A stretch of DNA of 19,334 nucleotides from a bacterium (GCA_026398675.1 JAPLSK010000156.1:1-19334); one strand, 5' to 3'. Positions 7,033 to 16,639 are shown, counted from the stretch's first letter. Notes: generated by a model from the letters alone, not told the origin. Program-made: numbers and translations.

Positions 7033-7896
7033 ATGAAAAACGAAGCGAAGCGAGTAATGCCCCGGCAAAACGAAGCGAAGCGAGCGAACCGAGTTACGCC
7101 CCGGCGAAACGTACTCATCATAGACGACGAGGAAGAGCTCCTGGAGCCTTTAATCCTGGGCCTCGAGCAACTCTCTCCCGAGTTCACCTACACCGCCACC
7201 TCCGACCCGATGGAGGGGATGGTGCTTTTAGACCGGATGCCGGTGGACGTCATAGTCACCGACATGATAATGCCCTACGTCACCGGCCTGGACATCATCG
7301 AGCAGGTCGTCAACCACTTCCCTCAGACCGCCTGCATTTTAATGACGGCCTACGGCACGACGGACATCGAAATCGTGATGGAAGAGTACTCGGTCAGCTA
7401 CATCGAAAAGCCGCTGGACCTCGATATGCTTCACCAGATGATAGTCAACCTGTCGAGGGAATCCAGTGCCGTAGCCGACCTGAACGGGGTCACGCTGCCC
7501 ACCTTCGTCCGGGTGCTGGCGTCGAAGGAGCTGACCTGCAAGGTGGATATCGAGTGCCAGGAGAGGAAGGGGACGCTCTTCTTCACGCGGGGGAAGCTCT
7601 TCCACGCCAAGCTCGGCAACCTGTCGCCCGAGGCGGCGGCGGTCGCCATGCTGACCTGCGAAAAGGTGAAGATAACCATCCACCAGCTCAAGTATCCCTT
7701 CCGGCGGAATATCCACCGGAGCCTGGAGGAGATCCTGCAGGTGACGGCGGGGGAGGATGAGGAAGCCTACGCCGCCATCGGCGGTGCGGATTCCCTCGAC
7801 CCGGCCGAAAGCGGTTACTTCAACACCCAGAACCTCATCGGGCTGCTCTCCGCGGGCGTCACCCTGAGGTACAACCTGCTCCAACGGAAGGGGTGA
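7033..7896 (+). CDS. response regulator: receiver domain plus PATAN/DUF4388 domain
   Basis: A 287-residue protein; the ATG at 7033 follows a GAGGA ribosome site. Residues 1-26 are an unusual basic tail encoded by two tandem dispersed-repeat copies (NEAKRVMPRQ, then NEAKRANRVTPRR). The receiver domain (about 26-140) has the acidic pair D31-D32, phospho-acceptor D77 in VTDMIMP, switch T105 in MTA and K126 in IEKP, so it should be phosphorylatable by a histidine kinase. From about 150 the chain (GTLFFTRGKLFHAKLGNLSPEAAAVAML) matches the PATAN/DUF4388 pattern of a small beta-rich domain with G-x-L-x-F-x-x-G-x-L-x-x-A. There is no DNA-binding HTH or enzymatic output domain, so signalling through protein contact is inferred. 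No kinase is adjacent. A longer reading from 6817 crosses the terminator and is rejected. Confidence 0.88.
   Translation: MKNEAKRVMPRQNEAKRANRVTPRRNVLIIDDEEELLEPLILGLEQLSPEFTYTATSDPMEGMVLLDRMPVDVIVTDMIMPYVTGLDIIEQVVNHFPQTACILMTAYGTTDIEIVMEEYSVSYIEKPLDLDMLHQMIVNLSRESSAVADLNGVTLPTFVRVLASKELTCKVDIECQERKGTLFFTRGKLFHAKLGNLSPEAAAVAMLTCEKVKITIHQLKYPFRRNIHRSLEEILQVTAGEDEEAYAAIGGADSLDPAESGYFNTQNLIGLLSAGVTLRYNLLQRKG
7039..7071 (+). repeat. dispersed repeat copy B1 (sense, codons 3-13)
   Basis: A 33-base copy beginning four bases after the start codon of the response regulator. It reads in frame as NEAKRVMPRQN. The junction shares three bases with copy B2. Confidence 0.85.
7069..7110 (+). repeat. dispersed repeat copy B2 (sense, 9-base longer variant)
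   Basis: A second copy in tandem, with nine extra bases in the CGAAGCG-type part (GCGAACCGAG, also seen in copy C1). The insertion is a multiple of three, so the frame is kept; it encodes NEAKRANRVTPRRN just before the receiver domain begins. Confidence 0.85.
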
Positions 7897-7913
7897 GCCC
7901 GGTCCAGACGCAC

Positions 7914-7943
7914 AAAAAGGAACGCTCGGCGGCGTTCCTTTTT
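7914..7943. terminator. bidirectional terminator between the response regulator and rpoD
   Basis: A GGAACGC/GCGTTCC stem with a six-base loop is flanked by five A on the left and five T on the right, so it works in both directions. It sits between the convergent gene ends at 7896 and 7960. Confidence 0.85.
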
Positions 7944-7959
7944 ATTGGGATAAAACAGC

Positions 7960-9774
<1,815 letters not shown>

Positions 9775-10130
9775 GGGCTCCTCCAAACCGAACCGGTTGC
9801 CGTACCTTCAAGAGCGGGCAATGATAAGAAAATCCCGCCGGCGATACAAGGGTGATTTCAGGGGCTTTCTTGGGGATTGCAAAATTGATAACTCGCGGAA
9901 CACAAACAAGTTATATATTACGCTACGAACCGCGCCACGGAAAAAAGGGCGTATTTCGGCTCACGGTAAGTATAGCCGGAGTCGAACCGAATTTCCAAGG
10001 AACCCCTTGACGTTACCCCTTTTAAGTCAACGAGATGACGTAAAAGGGCGTAAAAGGTACCGGAGGGCTCCCGGCTGGATTATGAAACGCAATGTAATTG
10101 AATGACTTGCAATGCCGCGGGTACGCCCGT
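9775..10130. other. 356-base non-coding spacer between dnaG and rpoD
   Basis: AT-richer than the genes. It contains a promoter for rpoD (separate entry), an inverted repeat TTGAC-N14-GTCAA (10007-10030), two adjacent 9-base direct repeats CGTAAAAGG (10039-10047 and 10049-10057) and a weak GC-rich hairpin near 10060-10075. I see no ORF, tRNA or small RNA with a terminator. The spacer suggests rpoD can be transcribed apart from dnaG. Confidence 0.6.
9969..9998 (-). promoter_or_regulatory. sigma70-type promoter for rpoD
   Basis: Minus strand: -35 TTGGAA (9998-9993), an 18-base spacer and -10 TATACT (9974-9969). It lies about 195 bases before the rpoD start, implying a long leader. Confidence 0.6.
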
Positions 10131-11897
10131 CTACTCCTCCTTGACCTCCAGGGAATCAATCCGGGTCAGGAGCTTCTTATAGCGCTCCTCATCCCCCTTC
10201 CGGTACGCCTCTTTCAGCTCCGCCTTCAGTCGGATGAGATCCGCCTCGACGTTGCGGCGACGGAAAGCGGCCAGACAATCCACGAGGGCCTTCTCCCGCT
10301 CCTCCTCGTCCAGTTCCATCGCCATCACCCTGAAGAATGCCTCCCGGGCTGCCGGTTCCAGCTTCTCCGCGGCGGGACCGACGTCGGCGAGCCTCCCCGC
10401 GCCGACGGCCTCGTAAGCCAATCGAACGGCGGGTTGAACCGATTCCGGAAACTCCTCCGGTCGAATATGCTCCGCCATCCGCTTGGCCTGCTCCAGGTCG
10501 TTGAAGAGGAGGAAGAGGAGCAGCCGCACGCTATGCACGAGGGGGGCCGGCCTGACCCGTTTCGACGCGGCGCCCCGGGTGTCGGCGGTCGCCCCCCGGG
10601 TCTCGCGGACGGCGCGCCGCAGGTCTTCCCGCAGAGACAGGTTGCTCACCCCAAGTTTGTCGGCGAAGCGATCTATGAGCACGTCCCGAGCCACGCTCCC
10701 CGTGAGGACGAAGAGGTGCCCGGCCAGCTCTTCGACGAGCTTATTCCGGCCAAGGGCGTCCGCGGGGCGGTGACGGTCGAGGAGGGTTCGGACCAGGAAC
10801 TCCTCTATATCCACGGACGCGTCGAGCACAGCGGACAGCGCGGCGGGACCGTCATCCCGAATCACGTCGTCGGGGTCCTTCCCCGAGGGGGGAGTGGCCA
10901 CCCGCACGGTCAGGCCGGCGTTGACCAGGTGTAAAAGGGAACGGAGGGCGGCCGCCTGCCCGGCGGAATCGCCGTCGAAAAGGACGACCACGCCGTGCTC
11001 GGCGGCAAAACGGCCCAGGAGCTTGGCCTGCTCCTCGGTGAGCGCGGTGCCCAGCGGGGCCAACGCCGTGGCGAAACCGGCGCCGTGGAGATTGACGACG
11101 TCCAGGTAGCCCTCGACCAGGAGAGCCGGGGAATCGCGCAACCCCTTGCGGGCCAAATCCAGGCCGTAGAGCTCCGAGCCCTTGTGGTAGATCGGCGACT
11201 CCGGCGAGTTGACGTACTTGGGGGTATCGGGGGCGTCGGAGAGGTCCCGCCCCCCGAAGCCGATGACCCTGCCCCGGGGGTCGCGGACGGGGAAGACGAG
11301 CCTGTCCCGCAGCCGGTCGTAGAGCCCGCCAGATTTGCCACGCGTGCACAGGCCGGTCGCCAGGAGGAGCTCGGGGCGGACGCCGTCTTTGGGGAGCCGC
11401 TTGGCCAGGAAATCCCACTCGGGCGGCGCGTAGCCGAGGCCGAAGGCGGCCTGCATCTGTGCCGAAACCTTGCGCCGGGCGAGGAACTCGCGGCCCCTGA
11501 CCCCGACGGACGAGGTCAGGAGGCGCTGGTAGAGCGTGGTCGCCCGCTCGAGTGTCCGGTAGGCGTCGTCCCGCTCCCCGCGGCGGTCCCCCGTCCGGTC
11601 CGCAGTCTCGCTTATCTCGACGTTGAACTTGCGCGCCAGGTGCCGCACCGCCTCGAGGAAGTCCATCTTCTCCAGCTCCATGACGAAGCTGAACACGTCG
11701 CCGCCCACGCCGCAGCCGAAGCAATGGTAGAACTGGCGCGTGGCGTGGACGTTGAAGGACGGGGTCTTCTCCTCGTGGAAAGGGCAGAGGCCGACGTAGT
11801 TCTGGCCTCGGCGCTTGAGCTGGACGTACTCACCCACCACGGCGACGATGTCGGCCGCCCGCCGGACCCGCTCGATGCTGGCGTCGTCAATGGCCAC
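10131..11897 (-). CDS. dnaG: DNA primase DnaG
   Basis: A 588-residue primase of normal length that makes RNA primers at the replication fork with the DnaB helicase. The CHC2 zinc-binding domain has C38, H41, C59 and C62 (LCPFHEEKTPSF and YHCFGCGVGGD). The catalytic core includes the TOPRIM metal residues: E262 in VEGYLDV, DGD at 308-310 and DPDD at 341-344. The C-terminal part (about 440-588) is the less conserved helicase-interacting region. The start is a GTG at 11897 directly after the mutS2 TAA with no spacer; a GGTGGAG ribosome site lies inside the end of mutS2, so the two are translationally coupled. Confidence 0.97.
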   Translation of the reverse strand: MAIDDASIERVRRAADIVAVVGEYVQLKRRGQNYVGLCPFHEEKTPSFNVHATRQFYHCFGCGVGGDVFSFVMELEKMDFLEAVRHLARKFNVEISETADRTGDRRGERDDAYRTLERATTLYQRLLTSSVGVRGREFLARRKVSAQMQAAFGLGYAPPEWDFLAKRLPKDGVRPELLLATGLCTRGKSGGLYDRLRDRLVFPVRDPRGRVIGFGGRDLSDAPDTPKYVNSPESPIYHKGSELYGLDLARKGLRDSPALLVEGYLDVVNLHGAGFATALAPLGTALTEEQAKLLGRFAAEHGVVVLFDGDSAGQAAALRSLLHLVNAGLTVRVATPPSGKDPDDVIRDDGPAALSAVLDASVDIEEFLVRTLLDRHRPADALGRNKLVEELAGHLFVLTGSVARDVLIDRFADKLGVSNLSLREDLRRAVRETRGATADTRGAASKRVRPAPLVHSVRLLLFLLFNDLEQAKRMAEHIRPEEFPESVQPAVRLAYEAVGAGRLADVGPAAEKLEPAAREAFFRVMAMELDEEEREKALVDCLAAFRRRNVEADLIRLKAELKEAYRKGDEERYKKLLTRIDSLEVKEE

Positions 11898-14246
11898 TTA
11901 TTTGAGCTCCACCTCGGTGACTCCGATGCCGCCGAGCTTGGGCTCCGCCGCGGCGAAGGCCCGCGCGTGGCGGTGGTCTTTTAAAAAATCCAACACGGCG
12001 AAGCGCAGCGCCCCCGTCCCCCGACCGTGGATGACGCGGACGTTGACATGCCCGGCCAGGGCGGCGTCGTCCAGGTACTTGTCCAGAATCTCCAGGGCCT
12101 CCTCGACCCGCTTCCCCACGAGGAGCAGCTCGGGGGGGACGTAGCGGTCCGGAATCTCCGCGCTTTCGGAGTAACCAGCGGGGCGGGCGTCGGAGACCTT
12201 CGTCAATTTCCTGACGGGGACCGTCATCCGAACCGCCCCCATGGCGATAACCGCCCGGTCACCCTTTATTTCCAGGAGGTCGGAAGCGGTGCGGGTGCCC
12301 TCCAGACGCACCCGGTCGCCGACGGCGAGCTCCCCTGTATCGATCGGGGCGCGCTCCTCGGCGGTGAACCGCCGCTTCAGCTCGTCGCGCTGCCGTTTCA
12401 GCCTCTCCCGGGGGCGGGAGAGACCGGCGTCGGTGGGGGCCTGCCCCCTCTCCCGCAGACGGCGCGCCGCCTCCTCGGTCTCGTGTTCCACCCGGGCCAG
12501 CTCCTCCTCCAGGGAACGCCGGAGGGCTACCAGCTCTGCCGTCTTCCCCCCCTCGACCAGGGCGATGCGTTCGGCCGTCTCCCGACGGACGCGCTCCAGT
12601 TCCTCCATCAAGCGTCGGTTGTCATTCTCGGCGACGCCCCGGCGCCGGCGCTCGTCCTCCAGCTCGGCGATCAGGCGGTCCAGACGCAGGTACTCCTCGT
12701 CGAGGTAGCCCTCGGCCTCGGAAACCAATCCGTCGTCCAGCCCGAGGCGGCGGGCCATCTGCAGCGTGTTCGAGGCTCCCGGCGTGCCGACGCTGACCCG
12801 GTAGAGCGGGGCCAGGGTCTCGGGATCGAAGGCCACCTGGGCGTTCTCCATGCGCTCGGCCCCGTAGACGAAGCCCTTGAGGGAATCGTAGTGGCTCGTG
12901 GCCACCACCCAGGCCCCGGCGCGCTGTAGGCGGGTCAGGACCGCCATGGCCAGGGCGGCTCCCTGGTCCGGATCGGTGCCGGTGCCAATTTCATCCAGAA
13001 GGACCAGCGACCCCGGCCCCACCGCGCCAAAAATTTCGCCCAGGCGCTTGACGTGGTAGCTGAAGGTGGAGAGGTCGCCCTCCACGGACTGCTCGTCGCC
13101 GATGTCGGCCAGCACCGAGGCGCACAGACCGATGGAGGAGTCAGGGCTCACCGGAATCGGCAGGCCGCTCTGAACCATGACCGTCAGGAGGCCGAGAGTC
13201 TTGAGCGCCACGGTTTTGCCGCCGGCGTTGGGGCCGGTTATTAAAAGGATGTCATAGGTGCCGCCCAGCTCGAGGTCCACGGGCACCACCTCCTCGGCGG
13301 GGTGGTGCAACAGGAGCACGGGGTGGCGGGCCGCCAGGAGACGGGTGGGCCCGTCCTCGGTGATCTCGGGGACGGCACCGCCGAGCTTGTGCGCCAACCG
13401 ACCCTTGGCCTGCGCCAGGTCCAGCCGGGCGACGAGGCCGTAATCCCGCTCAATCGTGTCAAGGCGGCTGCGCGCCAGGTCACTCAGCTCGCCGAAGAGC
13501 CGCGCTATCTCCTCCTGCTCGGCGCGGTGGAGGGCGGCCATCTCGTTGTTCTCCTCGACCACGGCCAGGGGCTCCACGCAGAGCGTCGTCCCCGACTTGC
13601 TCTGGTCGTGCACGATGCCGGTCACCCGGCCGCGGAAGTCGCGCAGGACCGGGATGACGAAGCGCCCGTCCCGCTGGGTGACGACCCGCTCACCCAGGGC
13701 CTCGTCCATCCCCGGCGAGGCGATCATCTCCAGGAGGCGGTCGTTGATTCTGCGGCGGAGCCTATCCTCGTCACGGCTCAGGCGCTTCAGGAGCGGCGAG
13801 GCATCGGGCTTGACCGTGCCGTCCTCATCGAGGACGCCGGCGATGGCGTCGCGGAGGTCGTCCAGGGGTATGATGTCGGAGACGATCGCGGCCAGACCCG
13901 GGTAGATTTCGACGTCGGGCCGTTTTTGGCGCAACCCGCCGACGACCACCGCCAGGAAGTAGAGCTCGAGCAGTGCCCCGGCATCGAGGGTCGCCCCGGG
14001 GGCGGCCAGGCTCCGAAACACGGGCCGGAGGTCCTCGTGCCGCCCGATGGGGAGGGGGGAGTCGGTCGCCAGGAGCCGACGCGCCTCGTCGGCCAGGGTC
14101 AGCCCTTCGCGGACCTCCGACGACGCGGTCGCCGGGCGCACCGCGAGGGCCAGCTCCCGACCGGCGTAGGTTTGGGTCGCGCCGGCGAGCTCCCGGAGAA
14201 TCGTTGGGAAGTCCAGGAGGCCCAGGCTGAATTTCTCGAAGGCCAT
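11898..14246 (-). CDS. mutS2: MutS2 family ATPase with C-terminal Smr domain
   Basis: A 782-residue protein of normal length. MutS2 proteins suppress recombination in some bacteria and rescue stalled or collided ribosomes in others; which applies here is unknown. The ATPase has Walker A GPNAGGKT (338-345), Walker B LVLLDE (414-419), signature-loop residues GTGTDPDQGA and H-loop SH (451-452). A charged coiled coil covers about 510-640, then a KOW-like beta segment, then the Smr domain (707-782). Smr keeps the HGRGTG motif (740-745), but the usual opening LDLRG is replaced by LLLVGKR, losing the Asp. The gene overlaps nothing upstream; a terminator lies between it and the Roadblock gene. No strong ribosome site precedes the ATG at 14246. 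Confidence 0.93.
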   Translation of the reverse strand: MAFEKFSLGLLDFPTILRELAGATQTYAGRELALAVRPATASSEVREGLTLADEARRLLATDSPLPIGRHEDLRPVFRSLAAPGATLDAGALLELYFLAVVVGGLRQKRPDVEIYPGLAAIVSDIIPLDDLRDAIAGVLDEDGTVKPDASPLLKRLSRDEDRLRRRINDRLLEMIASPGMDEALGERVVTQRDGRFVIPVLRDFRGRVTGIVHDQSKSGTTLCVEPLAVVEENNEMAALHRAEQEEIARLFGELSDLARSRLDTIERDYGLVARLDLAQAKGRLAHKLGGAVPEITEDGPTRLLAARHPVLLLHHPAEEVVPVDLELGGTYDILLITGPNAGGKTVALKTLGLLTVMVQSGLPIPVSPDSSIGLCASVLADIGDEQSVEGDLSTFSYHVKRLGEIFGAVGPGSLVLLDEIGTGTDPDQGAALAMAVLTRLQRAGAWVVATSHYDSLKGFVYGAERMENAQVAFDPETLAPLYRVSVGTPGASNTLQMARRLGLDDGLVSEAEGYLDEEYLRLDRLIAELEDERRRRGVAENDNRRLMEELERVRRETAERIALVEGGKTAELVALRRSLEEELARVEHETEEAARRLRERGQAPTDAGLSRPRERLKRQRDELKRRFTAEERAPIDTGELAVGDRVRLEGTRTASDLLEIKGDRAVIAMGAVRMTVPVRKLTKVSDARPAGYSESAEIPDRYVPPELLLVGKRVEEALEILDKYLDDAALAGHVNVRVIHGRGTGALRFAVLDFLKDHRHARAFAAAEPKLGGIGVTEVELK

Positions 14247-14265
14247 GCGATTTTCTTAAACCTTC

Positions 14266-14287
14266 AAAAAGGGCGGACGACCGCCCT
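14266..14287 (-). terminator. intrinsic terminator of the Roadblock-like gene
   Basis: Minus strand: AGGGCGG/CCGCCCT stem with a four-base loop followed by a run of T. It lies 26 bases after the Roadblock gene stop and 20 bases before mutS2, so mutS2 needs read-through or a promoter I could not identify. Confidence 0.85.
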
Positions 14288-14313
14288 TGGAGGGAAGGGA
14301 GACGGTCCGGCGG

Positions 14314-14685
14314 CTAGGAGAGGAGTCCGGAGAGTTCCCCAATGGCCAATTTCGTGGCCCGGCGGTAGGGGCGGCTGCGCGGGAATACGGCGGCCAGGAC
14401 GTAATCCACACCGTCCACGAGGAAGAAGCGGAAGCAGTACTTCATCCCCCCCACGGACGTGGCCAGAATCTCGTCCAGCTCGACCCCGGAGGAATCCCGT
14501 CGGAGCTCGGCGATGGGAGTCTGGAGCTGAAGGGAGATGAGGTTCAGGAGGTCCACGTGCACGCCTCGGCCCCAGGAGCAGATGACGAGACCGTCCTCGC
14601 CCACCAGGGCAACCTCCTCGAAGGCCGCCTGCTCCCCGATGCGCGTCAACACCGCGGTAATACGGTCGTAGAGGCTTTCCGTCAA
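14314..14685 (-). CDS. Roadblock/LC7-like protein
   Basis: A small protein of 123 residues when started at the TTG at 14685. That start has a strong AGGGAGGT ribosome site four bases upstream. The alternative ATG at 14739 has no ribosome site, lies inside a dispersed repeat and adds a Pro/Leu-rich tail that does not look like folded protein. The chain shows the Roadblock alternation: a helix (YDRITAVLTRI), the strands EEVALVGEDGLVICSW, a central helix (DLLNLISLQLQTPIAELRR) and strands KYCFRFFLVDGVDYVLAAVF. Family members regulate MglA-like small GTPases or act as dimeric scaffolds. No GTPase is adjacent. The assignment rests on pattern, not on an invariant motif. Confidence 0.65.
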   Translation of the reverse strand: MTESLYDRITAVLTRIGEQAAFEEVALVGEDGLVICSWGRGVHVDLLNLISLQLQTPIAELRRDSSGVELDEILATSVGGMKYCFRFFLVDGVDYVLAAVFPRSRPYRRATKLAIGELSGLLS

Positions 14686-14727
14686 CCCGACCTCCCTGGG
14701 GGAGACAAGGGGTAAGACAAGGGGTGT

Positions 14728-14758
14728 TGTCAGGGGCATAGCTCGGTTCGCTCGGTTT
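14728..14758 (-). repeat. dispersed repeat copy C1 (upstream of the Roadblock gene)
   Basis: Read on the minus strand it has ACCGAGCGAACCGAG then CTATGCCCCTGAC. It is a divergent family member sharing the GCGAACCGAG block with copy B2. Its TATGCCCC supplies the ATG at 14739 that a gene finder would use as the Roadblock start. Confidence 0.65.
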
Positions 14759-14800
14759 GCCGGGGGCGTAGCTCGCTACACTCGGTAAAGCTCGGTTAAA
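14759..14800 (-). repeat. dispersed repeat copy C2 (degenerate, tandem with C1)
   Basis: Minus strand: several CGAG units, then CGAGCTACGCCCCCGGCAA. It lies directly next to C1 in the 154-base spacer between the permease pseudogene and the Roadblock gene. The rest of this spacer holds short CAAGGG repeats and no gene. Confidence 0.6.
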
Positions 14801-14839
14801 CCCCTCGTTCCACCCTTGTCCCGCCCTTGCCGCGCAGTC

Positions 14840-15782
14840 TTAGAGCAGCTCCCCGCGCCCACGACGGCAAGCCGTTCGCCGGTATATATGGAAGAAGAAC
14901 GGTCCCCCGGCCAGGGCCAACGCCGCCCCCAGCGGCAGGGACGGCAGACGGAGGTAAATCAGGGCCAGCCGCACGAGGTTGTCCGCGACTAATACTAGCA
15001 CAGCCCCCACCAGGGCCGCCAGCGGGAAAAGACGCCGATGTCCGGCGCCGGCGGTCACGCGGACCAGGTGCGGGGCAATCAGACCGACGAAGGGGACGAT
15101 GCCGGCGAATGCCGTCACCGCGGCAACGGCGAGTGACGCTGCCAGGAGAATGCCGCCTTTAGTCCTTTTCAACTCCACGCCCAGGGAGTGGGCCTGTGTC
15201 TCTCCCAGGGCCAGAGCGTCCAGGGCCGGGGCGCGCAGGAATAGGTACACCCCCGCTGCGACGACGATGAGGGTAGTTAAAAGAAGAGGCCACCACTCCA
15301 CGTAGGGGGTGGATAAATCACCCAGGAGCCAGGCCAGCACGGCCCCCTGGCTGAATATCGGCAGCCAGGCCAGGATGACCAGAATCACGCCCGACAGGGT
15401 GGCGTTGGTCACCACGCCGGCCACGATGAGCCCCGAGCGCGACCCTCTCTCCCGCCCGGTAAGGCCCCAGACGACGAGCGCCGCCCCGAGACCCCCGGCG
15501 AAGGCGAAAAGCTGGCGGCCGAGGCAGCCCAAGAGCCCCGCGCCGATACCGAGGAGCGCCGCGAGAGCGACGCCCGTCCCGGAGGAGGGTCCGTCCGAGG
15601 CGCAGGACGAAGATGCCCGTCAGCAGGGGGTCGGTTCCCGTAATGAGCCCGGACAGGTTTTCGGGACCCAGACCCGGACCCACAAAAAGCCCGACGAAGA
15701 GCCCGCCCACGCCGAGAACAACGAGTAACGAAGCGAAGCGGGTTACGCCCCAGCGAAACACCACGGATGCGCTGCCGTCCAT
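14840..15782 (-). pseudogene. FecCD/BtuC-type ABC transporter permease, broken by deletion and frame change
   Basis: Two adjacent frames together make a permease of siderophore-iron, haem or cobalamin importers. The N-terminal frame (from ATG 15782) has a first membrane helix and FVLRLGRTLL, the conserved LRLPR-like motif, ending near 15582. The second frame continues with SSGTGVALAALLG and has the rest of the family: LALGETQAHSLGVE, GIVPFVGLIAPHLVR, LVGAVLVLVADNLVRLAL and PLGAALALAGGPFFF. The segment that should lie between (the GAxLAxxGxxxQxxxxNPLAxPxLLG block, roughly 30 residues) is absent. No ATPase or binding-protein gene is adjacent, so it looks like a relic of a transporter. Residues 8-19 come from a dispersed repeat in antisense orientation. 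An amplification or assembly error cannot be excluded. Confidence 0.78.
15727..15759 (+). repeat. dispersed repeat copy D, antisense inside the permease N-terminus
   Basis: A 33-base copy (GAAGCGAAGCGGG then TTACGCCCCAGCGAA). In the permease frame it encodes VFRWGVTRFASL, leading into the first membrane helix. Confidence 0.85.
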
Positions 15783-15863
15783 ACGCGGTGGATACTACGG
15801 GCCGTCGGTGCGTCAAGTCAAGGGTTGCGCCTTCGGCCGTGAGCTATGGATCACCGAATATGG

Positions 15864-15887
15864 AAAACCAAGGCATCGGGCCTTGGT
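15864..15887 (-). terminator. probable terminator of the transposase-like gene
   Basis: An ACCAAGGC/GCCTTGGT 8-bp stem with a five-base loop. Read on the minus strand it is followed by only three or four T. It lies about 40 bases after the stop of the 15926-16639 gene. Confidence 0.5.
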
Positions 15888-15925
15888 AGGTGAAGTCGTG
15901 CCGCAGCCGTGCCGCGATTTTCCGC

Positions 15926-16639
15926 TCAACCGCTCAGAAGGTTCAGAAGATTCTTCAGCTTTCTCTCCCGTGAGAGTTTCCGGTGGTTGAATTTCCACGT
16001 GTACTCGGCGAGGTACAGTGGAAGGCGGTTGTAGCGGATGCCGCCCCTCCCGACGAGATTTTCCCGGAGGTAGCACCAGAAGTTCGAGAGCAGCTCTATT
16101 TGACCTTCTACTCCAACCTGACACACCTCGTACGCGTACCCGTCTTCGGGTTCGTCCTGGGGTGCCCACCGCGCGATGGACAGGGAAACGGGTTCCGATT
16201 TCAATTTCGCGAGAAGAAGAGATTTGCCGTCCGCAGGCAGCGCCGTTGCATAAACCGTCTTGTTATGCCCGATAATAACAAAGAGAGGACGATTATGCGT
16301 CTTCTCCAGCGGAAAAGCGCACGAAACGCCCTCAAGGACCTCTTTCGTATGACTTGTTAATATACCGAGCATGGATTTTGTGATTTCCCGGCGGAGGACC
16401 GACAAAGCTCGCAGCACGCGGCGCCTTTCTATATGCGTCTCGGTGGAAATATAATTACTGCTTTTATCATTAATAAAATGCCGAATAACCGCTACCCACT
16501 GCTCGTTACGCAACCGCAACGGGAGCCGGTCCGGTTTCCACTCGTACCGGCACGCGCTGCACATGAATTTATCCCTGCGGACACGGTAAAGTTTACCGTT
16601 TCCACACCGGGGACATATGCTATTGGAAATCATCATCAT
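15926..16639 (-). CDS. IS1595/ISXO2-like transposase, apparently lacking catalytic acids
   Basis: An intact 237-residue ORF. The N-terminus has a four-cysteine zinc ribbon (C9, C12, C27, C30), then a helical region (about 40-90). The C-terminus has NFWCYLRENL (186-195) and LPLYLAEYTWKFNHR (206-220), matching the end of IS1595-family transposases. The middle aligns in outline, but the residues expected at the first Asp (VDE-type motif; here EGVSCAF, 103-109) and the second Asp (TDxxxxY-type; here near 155-170) are not there, and the third position before FW is also changed. It may be inactive but maintained, or a domesticated derivative. Base use is more AT-rich than in its neighbours, suggesting acquisition. 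I found no convincing terminal inverted repeats or target duplications. Three ATG codons in a row (16639-16631) leave the start ambiguous. Confidence 0.7.
   Translation of the reverse strand: MMMISNSICPRCGNGKLYRVRRDKFMCSACRYEWKPDRLPLRLRNEQWVAVIRHFINDKSSNYISTETHIERRRVLRALSVLRREITKSMLGILTSHTKEVLEGVSCAFPLEKTHNRPLFVIIGHNKTVYATALPADGKSLLLAKLKSEPVSLSIARWAPQDEPEDGYAYEVCQVGVEGQIELLSNFWCYLRENLVGRGGIRYNRLPLYLAEYTWKFNHRKLSRERKLKNLLNLLSG

Noticed and set aside
9960..10000. T-arm-like GGTTCGACTCC on the minus strand, suggesting a tRNA or tmRNA
   Set aside because: No acceptor stem, D-arm or anticodon arm can be drawn around it, and it lies in the rpoD promoter spacer.
13302..14540. 412-codon plus-strand ORF opposite mutS2
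   Set aside because: Antisense shadow; it crosses the mutS2 start, a terminator and the Roadblock gene.
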